Part shown: piece after piece, positions 37,803 through 48,073 of the stretch | Numbering within the stretch: the stretch's first letter is position 1 | Layout of the letters: every line of letters begins with the position of its first letter | NCBI RefSeq assembly: GCF_900459225.1 | Contig: NZ_UHFH01000003.1 | Location: 650,501 to 714,500 of the forward strand | Direction: 5' to 3' | DNA length: 64,000 nt | Source of the DNA: Streptococcus dysgalactiae subsp. dysgalactiae | GTDB lineage: Bacteria > Bacillota > Bacilli > Lactobacillales > Streptococcaceae | Notes under the pieces: model-generated | What the model was told of the DNA's origin: nothing | The model's input: only the letters and a program-made list of their open reading frames with translations | The model's database searches: none | Position numbers and translations under genes: made by a program

Positions 37803-38450
37803 TTAGTGGAAGAAGGGGTTGGCATTTTTTTCATGGCTAATAGTGGTTGAAGGGCCATGTCCAGGGTAGACCTGATAATGATTAGGAAGGCTGAATAATT
37901 GAGTGTTAATGCTATCAATCAACTGCTCAAAGTTCCCCGTTGGCAGGTCTGTTCTACCAATGCTTTCTCGGAATAAGGCATCACCACTAATGACGAATGC
38001 TTCCTCAGGAAAGATAAAAGAAACCCCTCCAGCTGAGTGTCCAGGTGTTGGAACCACAATGAATTGACAACCTGCGATGTCATAAGCAGTGTGGTATTGA
38101 AAAATCTCTTCAGCAGGTTGGCAGATAATATCAGGAAGATCTGCGTGACGAATCAGCCCAGAAAGGTTCATCTCAGGAGTGTAAAGCCAAGTGGCTTCTT
38201 CGTTAGCTACATAGACAGGTGGCTGGCCAAATGCTTCCCTAACCGCCTCCAAACTCATGATATGATCATAATGGGTATGCGTCAGCAAAATAGCCGCAAG
38301 TGGTTTATTTAATTCTTTGATACGGTCAATAATAGCCTTACCATTGCTACCAGGATCGACCACCAAAATACCTTGGTCAGTTACCAGTAGGTAAGTATTT
38401 TCCTCTGCAACGGGGTTCGTTATTGTAATAGGTGTCATATGCTGAGTCAT
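37803..38450 (-). CDS. Metallo-beta-lactamase-fold hydrolase (glyoxalase II-like, YqgX family)
   Basis: This 215-residue zinc hydrolase has THTHYDHIMSLEAV, the metal-binding motif of the MBL fold, PTPGHSAGGVSF, SGDALF and VYPGHGPST. It is short for a true glyoxalase II and lacks the C-terminal substrate domain. Its role is unassigned; bacterial relatives hydrolyse thioesters. Confidence 0.85.
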   Translation of the reverse strand: MTQHMTPITITNPVAEENTYLLVTDQGILVVDPGSNGKAIIDRIKELNKPLAAILLTHTHYDHIMSLEAVREAFGQPPVYVANEEATWLYTPEMNLSGLIRHADLPDIICQPAEEIFQYHTAYDIAGCQFIVVPTPGHSAGGVSFIFPEEAFVISGDALFRESIGRTDLPTGNFEQLIDSINTQLFSLPNHYQVYPGHGPSTTISHEKNANPFFH

Positions 38451-38663
38451 TTTAAACGTGATGTCCTTTCTAATGTGTCTTTGGTTATTAGGTTAAGTCA
38501 AACAGTTTCATTTGCCATATTCTATCAGAAAAATGAGCAAAGGCGTAGCATTTAAAAGATACCCTTTGTGATATTATACCACGCCTAGATGTGATTCGCT
38601 GTTAAAAGGAATTAATGGACGGCGAAATGCCTCGTTCAGCCGAACGCTCTTTTGAAAACATGG

Positions 38664-38676
38664 TATAATAGGAGTA
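38664..38676 (+). promoter_or_regulatory. dinG promoter -10 and ribosome site
   Basis: Extended -10 TGGTATAAT ends at 38669 and AGGAG lies at 38670-38674, only 4 bases before the ATG. The 5' leader would be very short. Confidence 0.55.
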
Positions 38677-38678
38677 CT

Positions 38679-41141
38679 ATGAGTAATGAAATGACGAGAA
38701 AATATGCGGTTGTTGATTTGGAAGCAACTAACGCAGGAGCAACCGCAGCTATTATCCAGGTGGGGATTGTCATTATTGAGGGAAAAGAAGTTGTCGAAAC
38801 TTACCAAACAGATATTAATCCCCATGAGCCCTTATCCGATCATATTAAGGCTTTGACAGGAATTACAGATGCCCAGTTAGCTCAAGCTCCCGAGTTTTCA
38901 CAGGTTGCTAAAACCATTTATGAGTTAATTAGTGATTGTGTTTTTGTGGCCCATAATGTTAAGTTCGATGCTAATTTATTAGCGGAAGCTCTCTTTTTTG
39001 AAGGCTATGAGCTATTGACGCCTCGGGTAGACACTGTCGAATTGGCTCAGATTTTTTACCCTAGTCTTGAAAAGTATACCCTTGGCCATTTGTCAGCTGA
39101 ATTGGGTCTGGAACTGGAAGAAGCGCATACAGCTATTGCAGATGCTAGAGCCACGGCGGCTCTATTTATTAAGCTTTTGCAGAAAATTGACAGCCTCCCA
39201 AAAGAATGCTTGGAGAGTCTACTGCCTTATGCTGATAGTCTTTTGTTTGAAACAGCGATGGTCATTGAACAGGGGTTTAATCAAGCCAAGTCCTATGATC
39301 CGAGAACGTATGTTCATCTTGGTAAGATGCTATTACCTAAGCACCCAAAAGGGCAATCATCTCCATACCAATTATCGAAGCAATTTGCTATCAATATGGC
39401 TCTTTTGGGATTAGAAGAGCGCTCTAAACAAGCTAGCTTTGCTCAACTGATTGAAGCCGATTATCATCAAAGGCAGGCGAGTTTTATCGAAGCCCAGACC
39501 GGTATTGGAAAAACCTATGGCTATTTGTTGCCTCTTTTAGCCCAAGAAGACCATAACCAAATTATTGTTAGTGTCCCGACCAAGATATTACAGGATCAAT
39601 TAATGGCTAATGAAATAGCAGCTATTCAAGAACGGTTTCACATCACTTGCCATAGTTTAAAAGGCCCTGCGAATTACCTTAAATTAGAGGCCTTTGCAGA
39701 GAGTTTGGAACAAGAGGACCAAAACCGCTTGGTGAATCGGTATAAAATGCAGTTACTGATTTGGCTATTGGAAACAAAAACAGGAGACCTTGATGAGATT
39801 AAACAAAAGCAACGCTTTGCTGCTTATTTTGACCAGCTTAAACATGATGGAATCCTGAGTCAATCTTCTGATTTTTATGACTATGATTTTTGGCAAAACA
39901 GTTATGTTAAAGCCCAAACAGCTCGAGTAGTTATCACTAATCATGCTTACTTTTTACATCGGGTTCAAGATGATAAAGACTTTGCTAAAAACAAGGTTTT
40001 GGTATTTGATGAGGCTCAAAAATTAATGTTGCAGTTGGATCAACTATCTCGTCACCAGTTGAACCTTAGTCATCTGTTACAATCATTACAGGCCAAGTTA
40101 AGCACTCCCTTACCTCTTTTAGAAAAACGTCTGTTAGAAAGCCTTGTGTTTGAGTTAGGACAGCTGTCAAGTGATTTTTATCAGAATCAAGGGGAACAAC
40201 AAACGCCTGATTGGTCCCGTATTGCTGGCTATGCGAAAGAATTGCCGGGAGTTGATTATCAGGATTTGCAGGCTTTTTTTGCCGTTGCTACTGATGATTA
40301 CTGGTTAAGCAGCGACAAGCAAGAGGATAAGCGCGTGACTTATCTGAACAGTGCTAGTAAAGAATTTATCCATTTCCGACAATTCTTACCAGAAACGGTG
40401 AAAACCTATTTTGTCTCTGCCACCTTAACCATTAGCCCAGAAGTTACCTTAGCTGACTTATTAGGTTTTGAAGAGTATCTCTATCATGTTATTGCAACGG
40501 ATAAAAAGGAAGACCAATTGGTGCTTGTTGATCAAGACATGCCTATTGTGACAGAAGTCAGTGACCAAACCTATGTGGAAGCCATTGCGAAACGAATTGA
40601 AAACTTGAAGCAAGAGGGTTATCCTATTTTGGTGCTTTTTAACGCTAAAAAACACTTGTTGAAGGTTTCAGATTGTTTAGATCAATGGCAGGTGCCTCAC
40701 TTAGCGCAGGAGAAGAATGGAACAGCTTATAATATTAAAAAGCGTTTTGATAGAGGAGAACAGTCGATTTTACTGGGGTTAGGCTCTTTTTGGGAGGGAG
40801 TGGATTTTGTCGTGGCTGATCGGATGATAACTGTAATCACTCGTTTACCATTTGACCATCCGGAAGATCTTTTTGTGAAAAAAATGGGTCATTATCTATT
40901 AGGAAAAGGAAAGAATCCTTTCAAAGCCTATTTTCTTCCGATGGCTATTTTACGCTTAAAACAAGCTATTGGTCGCACGATGCGTCGACAAGATCAAAAG
41001 TCAGTTGTGTTAATATTAGATCGCCGCCTACTTACCAAGTCCTATGGTCATGCCATTTGGGATAGTTTAGGACAAGAATTCGTGATTTCTCAACAAAATT
41101 TCCCAGATAGTCTAGTAGAAATGGCTCGTTTTTTGCTATAA
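38679..41141 (+). CDS. dinG: DinG-family exonuclease/helicase
   Basis: This 820-residue fusion has an N-terminal DEDD 3'-5' exonuclease (DLEATNAG near residue 13, HNVKFDANLL, then EEAHTAIADARATAA) followed by an XPD/DinG-type superfamily 2 helicase with Walker A AQTGIGKTYGY, DEAQ box VFDEAQKL and LPFDHPEDLF, GRTMRRQDQ. The Cys residues of the XPD Fe-S cluster are not evident, as usual for Gram-positive DinG. ATG 38679 is chosen over one at 38652 that lies ahead of the -10. Confidence 0.9.
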   Translation: MSNEMTRKYAVVDLEATNAGATAAIIQVGIVIIEGKEVVETYQTDINPHEPLSDHIKALTGITDAQLAQAPEFSQVAKTIYELISDCVFVAHNVKFDANLLAEALFFEGYELLTPRVDTVELAQIFYPSLEKYTLGHLSAELGLELEEAHTAIADARATAALFIKLLQKIDSLPKECLESLLPYADSLLFETAMVIEQGFNQAKSYDPRTYVHLGKMLLPKHPKGQSSPYQLSKQFAINMALLGLEERSKQASFAQLIEADYHQRQASFIEAQTGIGKTYGYLLPLLAQEDHNQIIVSVPTKILQDQLMANEIAAIQERFHITCHSLKGPANYLKLEAFAESLEQEDQNRLVNRYKMQLLIWLLETKTGDLDEIKQKQRFAAYFDQLKHDGILSQSSDFYDYDFWQNSYVKAQTARVVITNHAYFLHRVQDDKDFAKNKVLVFDEAQKLMLQLDQLSRHQLNLSHLLQSLQAKLSTPLPLLEKRLLESLVFELGQLSSDFYQNQGEQQTPDWSRIAGYAKELPGVDYQDLQAFFAVATDDYWLSSDKQEDKRVTYLNSASKEFIHFRQFLPETVKTYFVSATLTISPEVTLADLLGFEEYLYHVIATDKKEDQLVLVDQDMPIVTEVSDQTYVEAIAKRIENLKQEGYPILVLFNAKKHLLKVSDCLDQWQVPHLAQEKNGTAYNIKKRFDRGEQSILLGLGSFWEGVDFVVADRMITVITRLPFDHPEDLFVKKMGHYLLGKGKNPFKAYFLPMAILRLKQAIGRTMRRQDQKSVVLILDRRLLTKSYGHAIWDSLGQEFVISQQNFPDSLVEMARFLL

Positions 41142-41157
41142 TAGAAAGGATCATATA

Positions 41158-41242
41158 GTGAAAGAGACCCTTAACGTTGATAAGGGTGACAAACCAACGG
41201 TCTAGAAATCTTGGTTTGCGACCCTTGTTAGTCTCTTTTAAT
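41158..41242 (+). ncRNA. Candidate structured RNA between dinG and aspC
   Basis: AAAGAGAC (41161-41168) pairs with GTCTCTTT (41231-41238), enclosing a long hairpin: AAGGGT (41182-41187) and CAAACCAA (41190-41197) face TTGGTTTG (41211-41218) and ACCCTT (41221-41226). A competing stem CCCTTA/TAAGGG (41168-41186) would displace part of it. TTTTA follows. It may simply be an elaborate dinG terminator, or a leader element of aspC. I recognise no Rfam family. Confidence 0.5.
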
Positions 41243-41421
41243 GACCTGTGTTGAGCCTTTCTCAATGGCTTTTTTCAAATGATTAGTTAATGCCGAAAAG
41301 CCCTTCTAACGAGGTAAGAGAAAAAGCTGGCTTAGAGTTACAGTAGAAATAGCTACCAAACACAGACTAGTAAAGTGGTGATTGACGTTAAGACAGGAAG
41401 ACTGATGAAAAAGGAGATGTG
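41243..41421. other. aspC upstream region
   Basis: After the structured element no gene is seen. AAGGAG (41411-41416) before aspC is the only clear site. Confidence 0.4.
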
Positions 41422-42618
41422 ATGACCAAACTATCGAGGCGTGTGTTGGACATGGAAGAAAGTGTGACTCTGGCAGCTGGTGCTAGAGCCAAGACTTTAA
41501 AAGCTCAGGGACGCGATATTTTAAGTTTAACTTTAGGCGAGCCTGACTTTATCACACCGAAAAATATCCAAGATAAGGCTATTGAATCCATTCGAAATGG
41601 AAAAGCTAGCTTTTACACCGTTGCTTCAGGACTCCCAGAATTAAAGGCTGCCATCGCTACTTACATGGAGAATCAATATGGCTATCCTTTAGCTGCCAAT
41701 GAAATTGTGGCAGGGACAGGTGCGAAGTTTATCCTTTACGCTTTCTTTATGGCTGTTTTAAATCCTGGAGACCAAGTTTTAATTCCAACGCCTTACTGGG
41801 TGTCTTATTCAGATCAAGTGAAAATGGCAGAAGGACAGCCAATCTTTATCCAGGGATTAGAAGAAAATCAGTTCAAGGTTACGGTTGATCAGCTAGAAGC
41901 AGCCAGAACTGATCGAACCAAAGTGGTTTTGATTAATTCGCCATCAAATCCAACTGGGATGATTTATGGAGCTGATGAATTAAGAGCTATTGGTGAGTGG
42001 GCAGTGGCACATGATATTATCATTTTAGCTGATGATATTTATGGTTCCTTAGTTTATAATGGCAATCAGTTTATTCCTATTTCAACGCTCTCAGAGGCAA
42101 TTCGTTGTCAAACCATTACAGTTAACGGGGTGGCTAAAAGTTATGCCATGACAGGATGGCGAGTTGGTTTTGCTGTTGGGGATCCTGAGATTATTGCCGC
42201 TATGAGCAAGATTATTGGACAGACAACATCCAATTTAGCAACGGTTTCACAATATGCGGCTATTGAAGCCTTCGCAGGTGATCAGTCGTCGTTGGAAGGC
42301 ATGCGGTTGGCCTTTGAAGAACGTCTAAATACTATTTACCCACTTTTAAATCAGGTGCCAGGATTTGAGGTGATGAAACCTCAAGGAGCCTTTTACCTCT
42401 TCCCAAATGTCAAGAAAGCTATGACAATGACAGGTTTTACAAATGTAACAGCCTTTACAGATGCTATCTTAGAAGAGGTTGGTCTGGCTGTCGTCAGTGG
42501 TGAAGGATTTGGAGCGCCTGAGAATATTCGGTTGAGCTATGCTACTGATTTAGAGACTTTAAAAGAAGCTGTGAGACGGTTGACGGTTTTTATGGACCGC
42601 CGCACAGTAACGAATTAA
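41422..42618 (+). CDS. aspC: Pyridoxal-phosphate aspartate aminotransferase
   Basis: This 398-residue class I aminotransferase has SLTLGEPDF near the N-terminus, the SPSNPTGM motif, Asp in [11 protein letters not shown], and the PLP-binding Lys in [16 protein letters not shown]. It interconverts aspartate and oxaloacetate with glutamate/2-oxoglutarate. It lies 37 bases upstream of asnS, so aspartate/asparagine metabolism genes may be co-transcribed. Confidence 0.92.
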   Translation: MTKLSRRVLDMEESVTLAAGARAKTLKAQGRDILSLTLGEPDFITPKNIQDKAIESIRNGKASFYTVASGLPELKAAIATYMENQYGYPLAANEIVAGTGAKFILYAFFMAVLNPGDQVLIPTPYWVSYSDQVKMAEGQPIFIQGLEENQFKVTVDQLEAARTDRTKVVLINSPSNPTGMIYGADELRAIGEWAVAHDIIILADDIYGSLVYNGNQFIPISTLSEAIRCQTITVNGVAKSYAMTGWRVGFAVGDPEIIAAMSKIIGQTTSNLATVSQYAAIEAFAGDQSSLEGMRLAFEERLNTIYPLLNQVPGFEVMKPQGAFYLFPNVKKAMTMTGFTNVTAFTDAILEEVGLAVVSGEGFGAPENIRLSYATDLETLKEAVRRLTVFMDRRTVTN

Positions 42619-42655
42619 ATGGTACAAACAATTTATAGAAAAGAGAGATGATAGA

Positions 42656-44002
42656 ATGACTAAAAAATACGTTTCCATTAGTGATGTAAAAGATTATGTA
42701 GGACAAGAAGTAACCATTGGCGCTTGGGTTGCCAATAAATCAGGTAAAGGAAAAATTGCCTTTCTTCAATTACGTGATGGCTCTGCTTTTTTCCAGGCTG
42801 TTGCCTTTAAACCAAACTTTATTGAGCGTTTTGGCGAGGAAGAAGGAGCTGCTAAATTTGATACTATCAAACGTTTAAGTCAAGAAACCTCTGTTTTTGT
42901 TAAAGGGATTGTCAAAGAAGATGAGCGTTCAAAATTTGGTTATGAGCTTGATGTGACAGATATTGAGGTCATCGGTGAGTCACAAGACTATCCAATCACA
43001 CCAAAAGAACACGGAACAGACTTTTTGATGGACAATCGTCACTTGTGGTTACGTTCCCGTCGTCAGGCTGCTATTATGCAAATTCGTAATGCTATTATCT
43101 ACGCGTCATACGAATTCTTTGACCAAAATGGCTTTATTAAATTTGATAGCCCCATTCTATCAGGAAATGCTGCAGAAAATACCACAGAACTCTTTGAAAC
43201 GGATTATTTTGGAAATCCAGCTTTCCTTAGCCAATCTGGTCAATTGTACCTTGAAGCGGGAATGATGGCACTTGGTCGTGTCTTTGACTTTGGTCCTGTT
43301 TTCCGTGCTGAAAAATCCAAAACACGCCGCCACTTGACGGAATTTTGGATGATGGATGCTGAGTACCCATTCTTGTCACATGAGGAATCACTTGATCTAC
43401 AAGAAGCTTATGTCAAAGCGATGATTCAAGGAGTTCTTGATCGTGCACCACAAGCCTTGGAAACCTTAGAGCGTGACACAGATCTCTTGAAAAAATATAT
43501 TGCTGAGCCTTTCAAACGTGTAGCATATGATGATGCCATCAGCCTGTTACAAGAGCATGCTTCTGATGAGGACGCGGATTACGAAGCTATCCAACATGGG
43601 GATGACTTTGGTTCCCCCCATGAAACCTGGATTTCAAACTACTTTGGTGTGCCGACCTTTGTCGTTAACTATCCAGCTAGCTTTAAAGCTTTCTACATGA
43701 AGCCTGTTCCTGGCAATGAGGAGCGCGTGCTTTGTGCTGACTTATTGGCTCCAGAAGGCTATGGTGAGATCATCGGCGGCTCAGAACGTGAGACAGATTA
43801 CAACAAACTATTAGCTAAAATCGAAGAAGAAGGTCTGAACCCAGATGACTATGCTTTCTACCTTGACCTTCGTAAATATGGTTCGGTTCCTCACTGTGGT
43901 TTTGGACTTGGCTTGGAACGTATGGTTACCTTCGTAGCTGGTACCAAGCATATCCGTGAAGCTATTCCATTCCCACGTATGTTACACCGTATTAAACCTT
44001 AA
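42656..44002 (+). CDS. asnS: Asparaginyl-tRNA synthetase
   Basis: This 448-residue class IIb synthetase has an N-terminal OB fold ([20 protein letters not shown]), motif 2 [17 protein letters not shown] and motif 3 [10 protein letters not shown]. It charges tRNA-Asn. The length is normal. Confidence 0.96.
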   Translation: MTKKYVSISDVKDYVGQEVTIGAWVANKSGKGKIAFLQLRDGSAFFQAVAFKPNFIERFGEEEGAAKFDTIKRLSQETSVFVKGIVKEDERSKFGYELDVTDIEVIGESQDYPITPKEHGTDFLMDNRHLWLRSRRQAAIMQIRNAIIYASYEFFDQNGFIKFDSPILSGNAAENTTELFETDYFGNPAFLSQSGQLYLEAGMMALGRVFDFGPVFRAEKSKTRRHLTEFWMMDAEYPFLSHEESLDLQEAYVKAMIQGVLDRAPQALETLERDTDLLKKYIAEPFKRVAYDDAISLLQEHASDEDADYEAIQHGDDFGSPHETWISNYFGVPTFVVNYPASFKAFYMKPVPGNEERVLCADLLAPEGYGEIIGGSERETDYNKLLAKIEEEGLNPDDYAFYLDLRKYGSVPHCGFGLGLERMVTFVAGTKHIREAIPFPRMLHRIKP

Positions 44003-44009
44003 TTGTCGT

Positions 44010-44037
44010 AAAAGCTCATGACCCCATGGGCTTTTTG
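44010..44037 (+). terminator. Terminator after asnS
   Basis: AAAGCTCATG pairs with CATGGGCTTT (one G-U pair), followed by TT. Confidence 0.75.
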
Positions 44038-44292
44038 GTTGCTAAAAAGGCTTGAAAAAATAAAACACGTCACAATTGATACACCTACAAGTAGCAATTA
44101 TGAAAGTATTTCCTATTCTAAAGTGGCGTTAAGAAATCTTTAAGTTAGAAGAAACATAATCTCCAAGGGTAAAGTTACAAGAGCAATCATTAGAATTGAT
44201 TTCAGAGATAAATAAAGCTTGTGATTACTAGGTCGCCCTGCTTTCTAAAAGAGGTGCTGATTTCTTTTAGAAAGGAGAAAAGAAGGAAGCGT
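44038..44292. other. Intergenic region between asnS and the DUF1003 relic
   Basis: I see no gene or RNA here apart from the ribosome-site-like AGAAGGAAGC just before 44293. Confidence 0.4.
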
Positions 44293-45036
44293 ATGACAAA
44301 TAAAAAATGAGTAAAAGATGCTATTGATGCCAAAAACTATCTTATTTCAGAAGGGATCTTTCTCTTTGAATTAGACCAGCCTTTGCAAGAACTCATCATG
44401 ACTGACTACCCCAAACTGGGACCTTCTGATTTTATTAGCCAAGAGCATTTAGCTGATTACCGCTTACGTTACCTTAATGACATGATGACAAACGCTAAAT
44501 TAAAAAGCGATAGCATTCGAGACATGGTTTATGATGTTTCTAAAAAACAAAAAGACCATATTTGAAATGTCCAAGAAGCCTTAGACAGCCAAATTACGTT
44601 TGGACAACGCTTAGCTGATCAGGTGGCTCATTTTGGAGGAACGTGGACCTTTATTATCTCCTTTGTTATTTTTATGGCCATGTGGATGCTCTTTAATGAA
44701 ATTAGTCCCTTTGGTTTGGCGTTTGATCATTACCCCTTTATTTTACTCAATCTTGCTTTATCCACCCTTGCGGCTATTCAAGCTCCGCTTATTATGATGA
44801 GTCAGAATCGGACTTCTGAATATGATCGTTTACAAGCTAAAAATGACTATGACATCAATAAAGCATTTGAAGAAGGCATTCGCTTATTGCACACCAAGCT
44901 TGATCATTTGGTATTACAAGATCAGTCTGATTTGATGCAGATTCAAAAGCTACAAACAGATATTCTCATTTCAATTACCAAACAATTAGCTCGGCAATTT
45001 CGTGAAGACGTTACCTCTTCAGAAGAGAACCCTTAG
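44293..45036 (+). pseudogene. DUF1003 membrane protein with two in-frame stops
   Basis: One frame runs 44293-45036 (247 codons) but has TGA at 44308-44310 (codon 6) and TGA at 44563-44565. Without them it gives a soluble N-terminal part (VKDAIDAKNYLISEG), then GGTWTFIISFVIFMAMWMLF and LLNLALSTLAAIQAPLIMMS, a tail LQAKNDYDINKAFEE and a long C-terminal helix, the pattern of DUF1003 proteins. Both stops are TGA, one change from TGG or CGA. The remaining downstream 137-codon frame could still make the membrane part. Confidence 0.85.
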
Positions 45037-45121
45037 CCATGTGTAGACCAACAAAAATAGCTTTATCAAACAAGATAGAATACTCCTTGTCGTTTTAAAC
45101 GTTTTGGGAGGTCACCTTATG

Positions 45122-45130
45122 TGGTATAAT
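45122..45130 (+). promoter_or_regulatory. rapZ operon extended -10 promoter
   Basis: TGGTATAAT is a consensus extended -10. The -35 is poor. Confidence 0.6.
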
Positions 45131-45168
45131 AAAAGGTAATCGTGCCAATAAAGAAAGGGAAAATGCAG

Positions 45169-46059
45169 ATGCCAGATACACACATTAATTTGGTCATTGT
45201 GACAGGAATGAGTGGTGCAGGGAAAACCGTTGCCATTCAGTCATTTGAAGACCTTGGTTATTTTACCATTGACAACATGCCACCAGCCCTAGTTCCGAAA
45301 TTTTTAGAGTTAATCGAACAAACCAATGAAGATCGCAGGGTAGCTCTGGTTGTGGACATGAGAAGTCGTCTCTTTTTTAAAGAAATCACCTCTGTCTTAG
45401 ATAGTATAGAAACTAATGAGCATATTGACTGCCGTATTCTGTTTTTAGATGCGACAGATGGGGAACTGGTTTCTCGCTATAAAGAAACCAGACGAAGCCA
45501 TCCACTCGCATCCGATGGCCGTTTGCTTGATGGCATCCGTTTGGAAAGAGAACTCTTATCTCCTTTGAAAAGTATGAGCCAAAATGTGGTCCACACTACA
45601 GAATTAACGCCTAGACAGCTGCGTAAAGTTATTTCAGATCAGTTCGCAGGAGATTCTAATCAAGCTTCTTTCCGGATTGAAGTCATGAGCTTTGGGTTTA
45701 AATATGGTTTACCTTTAGACGCAGACTTGGTCTTTGATGTTCGCTTTTTACCCAATCCCTATTACCAAGTCAGTTTGCGAGAAAAAACAGGTCTAGATCA
45801 AGAGGTTTATGACTATGTCATGGCTCACCCCGAATCAGAAGAGTTTTACAAGCATTTGTTAAACCTTATTGTTCCCATTTTGCCGGCTTATCAAAAGGAA
45901 GGAAAATCGGTCTTGACGGTGGCTATTGGCTGTACTGGTGGCCAGCATCGAAGTGTTGCTTTTGCGCATCGCTTAGCTGAAAGTTTAGCTAAAGATTGGT
46001 CAGTTAATGAAAGCCATCGTGATAAAAATCGTCGTAAGGAAACGGTAAATCGTTCATGA
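45169..46059 (+). CDS. rapZ: RapZ-type nucleotide-binding protein (YvcJ)
   Basis: This 296-residue P-loop protein has Walker A GMSGAGKT (residues 13-20) and the C-terminal [18 protein letters not shown], the RapZ/YvcJ signature. In E. coli RapZ controls amino-sugar metabolism through small RNAs; in Firmicutes YvcJ binds nucleotides and affects competence. I start at ATG 45169, 9 bases after AAAGGG; upstream ATGs add 2-9 residues. It overlaps yvcK by 4 bases. Confidence 0.9.
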   Translation: MPDTHINLVIVTGMSGAGKTVAIQSFEDLGYFTIDNMPPALVPKFLELIEQTNEDRRVALVVDMRSRLFFKEITSVLDSIETNEHIDCRILFLDATDGELVSRYKETRRSHPLASDGRLLDGIRLERELLSPLKSMSQNVVHTTELTPRQLRKVISDQFAGDSNQASFRIEVMSFGFKYGLPLDADLVFDVRFLPNPYYQVSLREKTGLDQEVYDYVMAHPESEEFYKHLLNLIVPILPAYQKEGKSVLTVAIGCTGGQHRSVAFAHRLAESLAKDWSVNESHRDKNRRKETVNRS

Positions 46060-47033
46060 AAAATCCTAAAATTACTGTGATAGGTGGGGGGACTGGGATT
46101 CCCGTTATCTTAAAAAGTCTTCGGAAAGAAGCTGTTGATATTACTGCTGTTGTGACCGTTGCTGACGACGGAGGCTCCTCAGGAGAACTTCGTAATGCCA
46201 TGCAATTAACCCCTCCAGGTGATTTGCGTAATGTCTTGTTAGCCATGAGTGACATGCCTAAATTTTATGAGCGGGTTTTCCAATACCGTTTTAACGAACG
46301 TGATGGTGCTCTAGCTGGTCATCCTCTTGGGAATTTGATTATTGCTGGTATTTCTGAAATGCAGGGGTCAACCTACAATGCTGTTCAGATTTTAACCAAA
46401 TTTTTTCACATCACAGGTAAAATTTACCCCTCTAGCGAGCAAGCTTTGACCCTTCATGCGGTTTTTAAAGATGGACACGAAGTAGCAGGTGAAAGCTCCA
46501 TTGCCAAATACCAAGGGATGATTGATCACGTTTATGTGACCAATACCTATAATGACCAAAAACCTCAAGCCAGTCGTAAGGTGGTTGATACCATCTTAGA
46601 AAGCGATATGATTGTTTTGGGGCCAGGTTCTCTTTTTACATCCATTTTACCTAATTTGGTGATTCCAGAAATTAAAGAAGCCCTGCGTCAGACCAAAGCT
46701 GAAATTGTTTATATTTGCAACATCATGACTCAATATGGAGAGACCGAACAATTTTCGGATGCTGATCACGTGGCTGTTCTAAATCAGCATTTGGGAACAG
46801 ATCTTATTGATACAGTATTGGTAAATGTGGCTAAAGTCCCTCAAGCTTATATGAATTCTAACAAATTTGATGAGTACCTTGTTCAGGTTGATCACGATTT
46901 TGCTGGGCTGTGTCAGTCTGCTAAACGGGTGATTTCTTCTCATTTTTTACGATTGGAGAATGGCGGAGCCTTTCATGATGGTAACCTGGTGGTTGAAGAA
47001 TTGATGAACTTAGTGAGGATTGCTAAACCATGA
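46056..47033 (+). CDS. yvcK: YvcK/GlmR-family protein
   Basis: This 325-residue CofD-like, UDP-sugar-binding protein has [36 protein letters not shown] and GHPLGNL. In B. subtilis the homologue (GlmR) stimulates GlmS and affects cell shape and gluconeogenic growth. It overlaps rapZ (ATGA) and whiA (ATGA), the conserved Firmicutes trio. Confidence 0.92.
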   Translation: MKNPKITVIGGGTGIPVILKSLRKEAVDITAVVTVADDGGSSGELRNAMQLTPPGDLRNVLLAMSDMPKFYERVFQYRFNERDGALAGHPLGNLIIAGISEMQGSTYNAVQILTKFFHITGKIYPSSEQALTLHAVFKDGHEVAGESSIAKYQGMIDHVYVTNTYNDQKPQASRKVVDTILESDMIVLGPGSLFTSILPNLVIPEIKEALRQTKAEIVYICNIMTQYGETEQFSDADHVAVLNQHLGTDLIDTVLVNVAKVPQAYMNSNKFDEYLVQVDHDFAGLCQSAKRVISSHFLRLENGGAFHDGNLVVEELMNLVRIAKP

Positions 47034-47941
47034 GTTTCACAACTAAAGTTAAAGAAGAATTAATTCATTTATCCACTGCAGATAAAAATGAGCTGGCAGC
47101 TATCATTAAATTATCAGGTAGTTTGGGTTTGGTCAATCAAGGGCTTCATTTGTCTATTACAACTGAAAATGCTAAAATCGCTCGCTACATTTACTCGCTG
47201 ATTGAAGATGATTATGCCATTGTGCCAGAAATCAGGTATCATCAGAAGACAAATCTTCGCAAAAATCGTGTGTATACCGTCTATGTGGAGCAAGACGTTG
47301 ACACTATTTTAGCTGACTTAAAGCTGGCTGATTCATTTTTTGGTTTGGAAACAGGCATTGAACCTCAAATCTTATTGAATGATGATGCCGGTCGTTCCTA
47401 TCTCAAAGGCGCTTTTTTAGCGTCAGGAAGTATTAGAGATCCCGAATCGGGCAAGTACCAGCTAGAAATGTATTCTGTCTACCTTGATCACGCGCAGGAT
47501 TTAGCTCAGTTGATGCAAAAATTCATGCTGGATGCTAAAACCATCGAGCATAAGAGTGGTGCCGTGACCTATCTACAAAAGGCAGAAGATATCATGGATT
47601 TCTTGATAATTGTCGGTGCGATGACTTGTAAAGAAGAGTTTGAAGGGATTAAGGTGTTGCGCGAAGCCCGCAATGACATTAATCGAGCCAATAATGTCGA
47701 GACAGCTAATATAGCAAAGACCATCAGTGCTAGTATGAAAACCATTAATAACATTATTAAGATTATGGATACAATTGGTTTAGAAAGTTTACCAATTGAA
47801 TTACAACAGGTAGCACAACTTCGGGTTAAACATCCAGACTATTCGATTCAGCAAGTGGCAGATGCTCTTGATTTCCCTATTACTAAGAGTGGGGTCAATC
47901 ATCGGCTACGCAAAATTAATAAAATTGCAGATGACTTATAA
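47030..47941 (+). CDS. whiA: DNA-binding protein WhiA
   Basis: This 303-residue protein has a LAGLIDADG-like domain ([27 protein letters not shown]) and a C-terminal helix-turn-helix ([21 protein letters not shown]). Firmicutes WhiA affects chromosome segregation and division. It is the last gene of the rapZ operon. Confidence 0.95.
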   Translation: MSFTTKVKEELIHLSTADKNELAAIIKLSGSLGLVNQGLHLSITTENAKIARYIYSLIEDDYAIVPEIRYHQKTNLRKNRVYTVYVEQDVDTILADLKLADSFFGLETGIEPQILLNDDAGRSYLKGAFLASGSIRDPESGKYQLEMYSVYLDHAQDLAQLMQKFMLDAKTIEHKSGAVTYLQKAEDIMDFLIIVGAMTCKEEFEGIKVLREARNDINRANNVETANIAKTISASMKTINNIIKIMDTIGLESLPIELQQVAQLRVKHPDYSIQQVADALDFPITKSGVNHRLRKINKIADDL

Positions 47942-47949
47942 TCACTACT

Positions 47950-47980
47950 ATCGCATGAAGAAAGGTTCATGCGATTTTGC
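47950..47980 (+). terminator. Terminator after whiA
   Basis: ATCGCATGAA pairs with TTCATGCGAT across a 6-base loop, with T after it. Confidence 0.8.
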
Positions 47981-48010
47981 ATTTTCTAAAAGTTGTTTTC
48001 CATTGTTTTT

Positions 48011-48039
48011 TTGAAGTGTCTGATATTCTGTGGTATGAT
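48011..48039 (+). promoter_or_regulatory. pepD promoter
   Basis: TTGAAG, 17 bases, TATGAT, with TG before the -10. Confidence 0.75.
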
Positions 48040-48073
48040 AAAAGAGATATATCGTTTGTAAAGGAGACTTATT

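Noticed and set aside
37682..37918. Minus-strand frame with repeated NIYFSNQPL
   Set aside because: The repeat is the 27-bp tandem DNA repeat read in frame (27 is a multiple of 3); it overlaps the MBL hydrolase gene out of frame.
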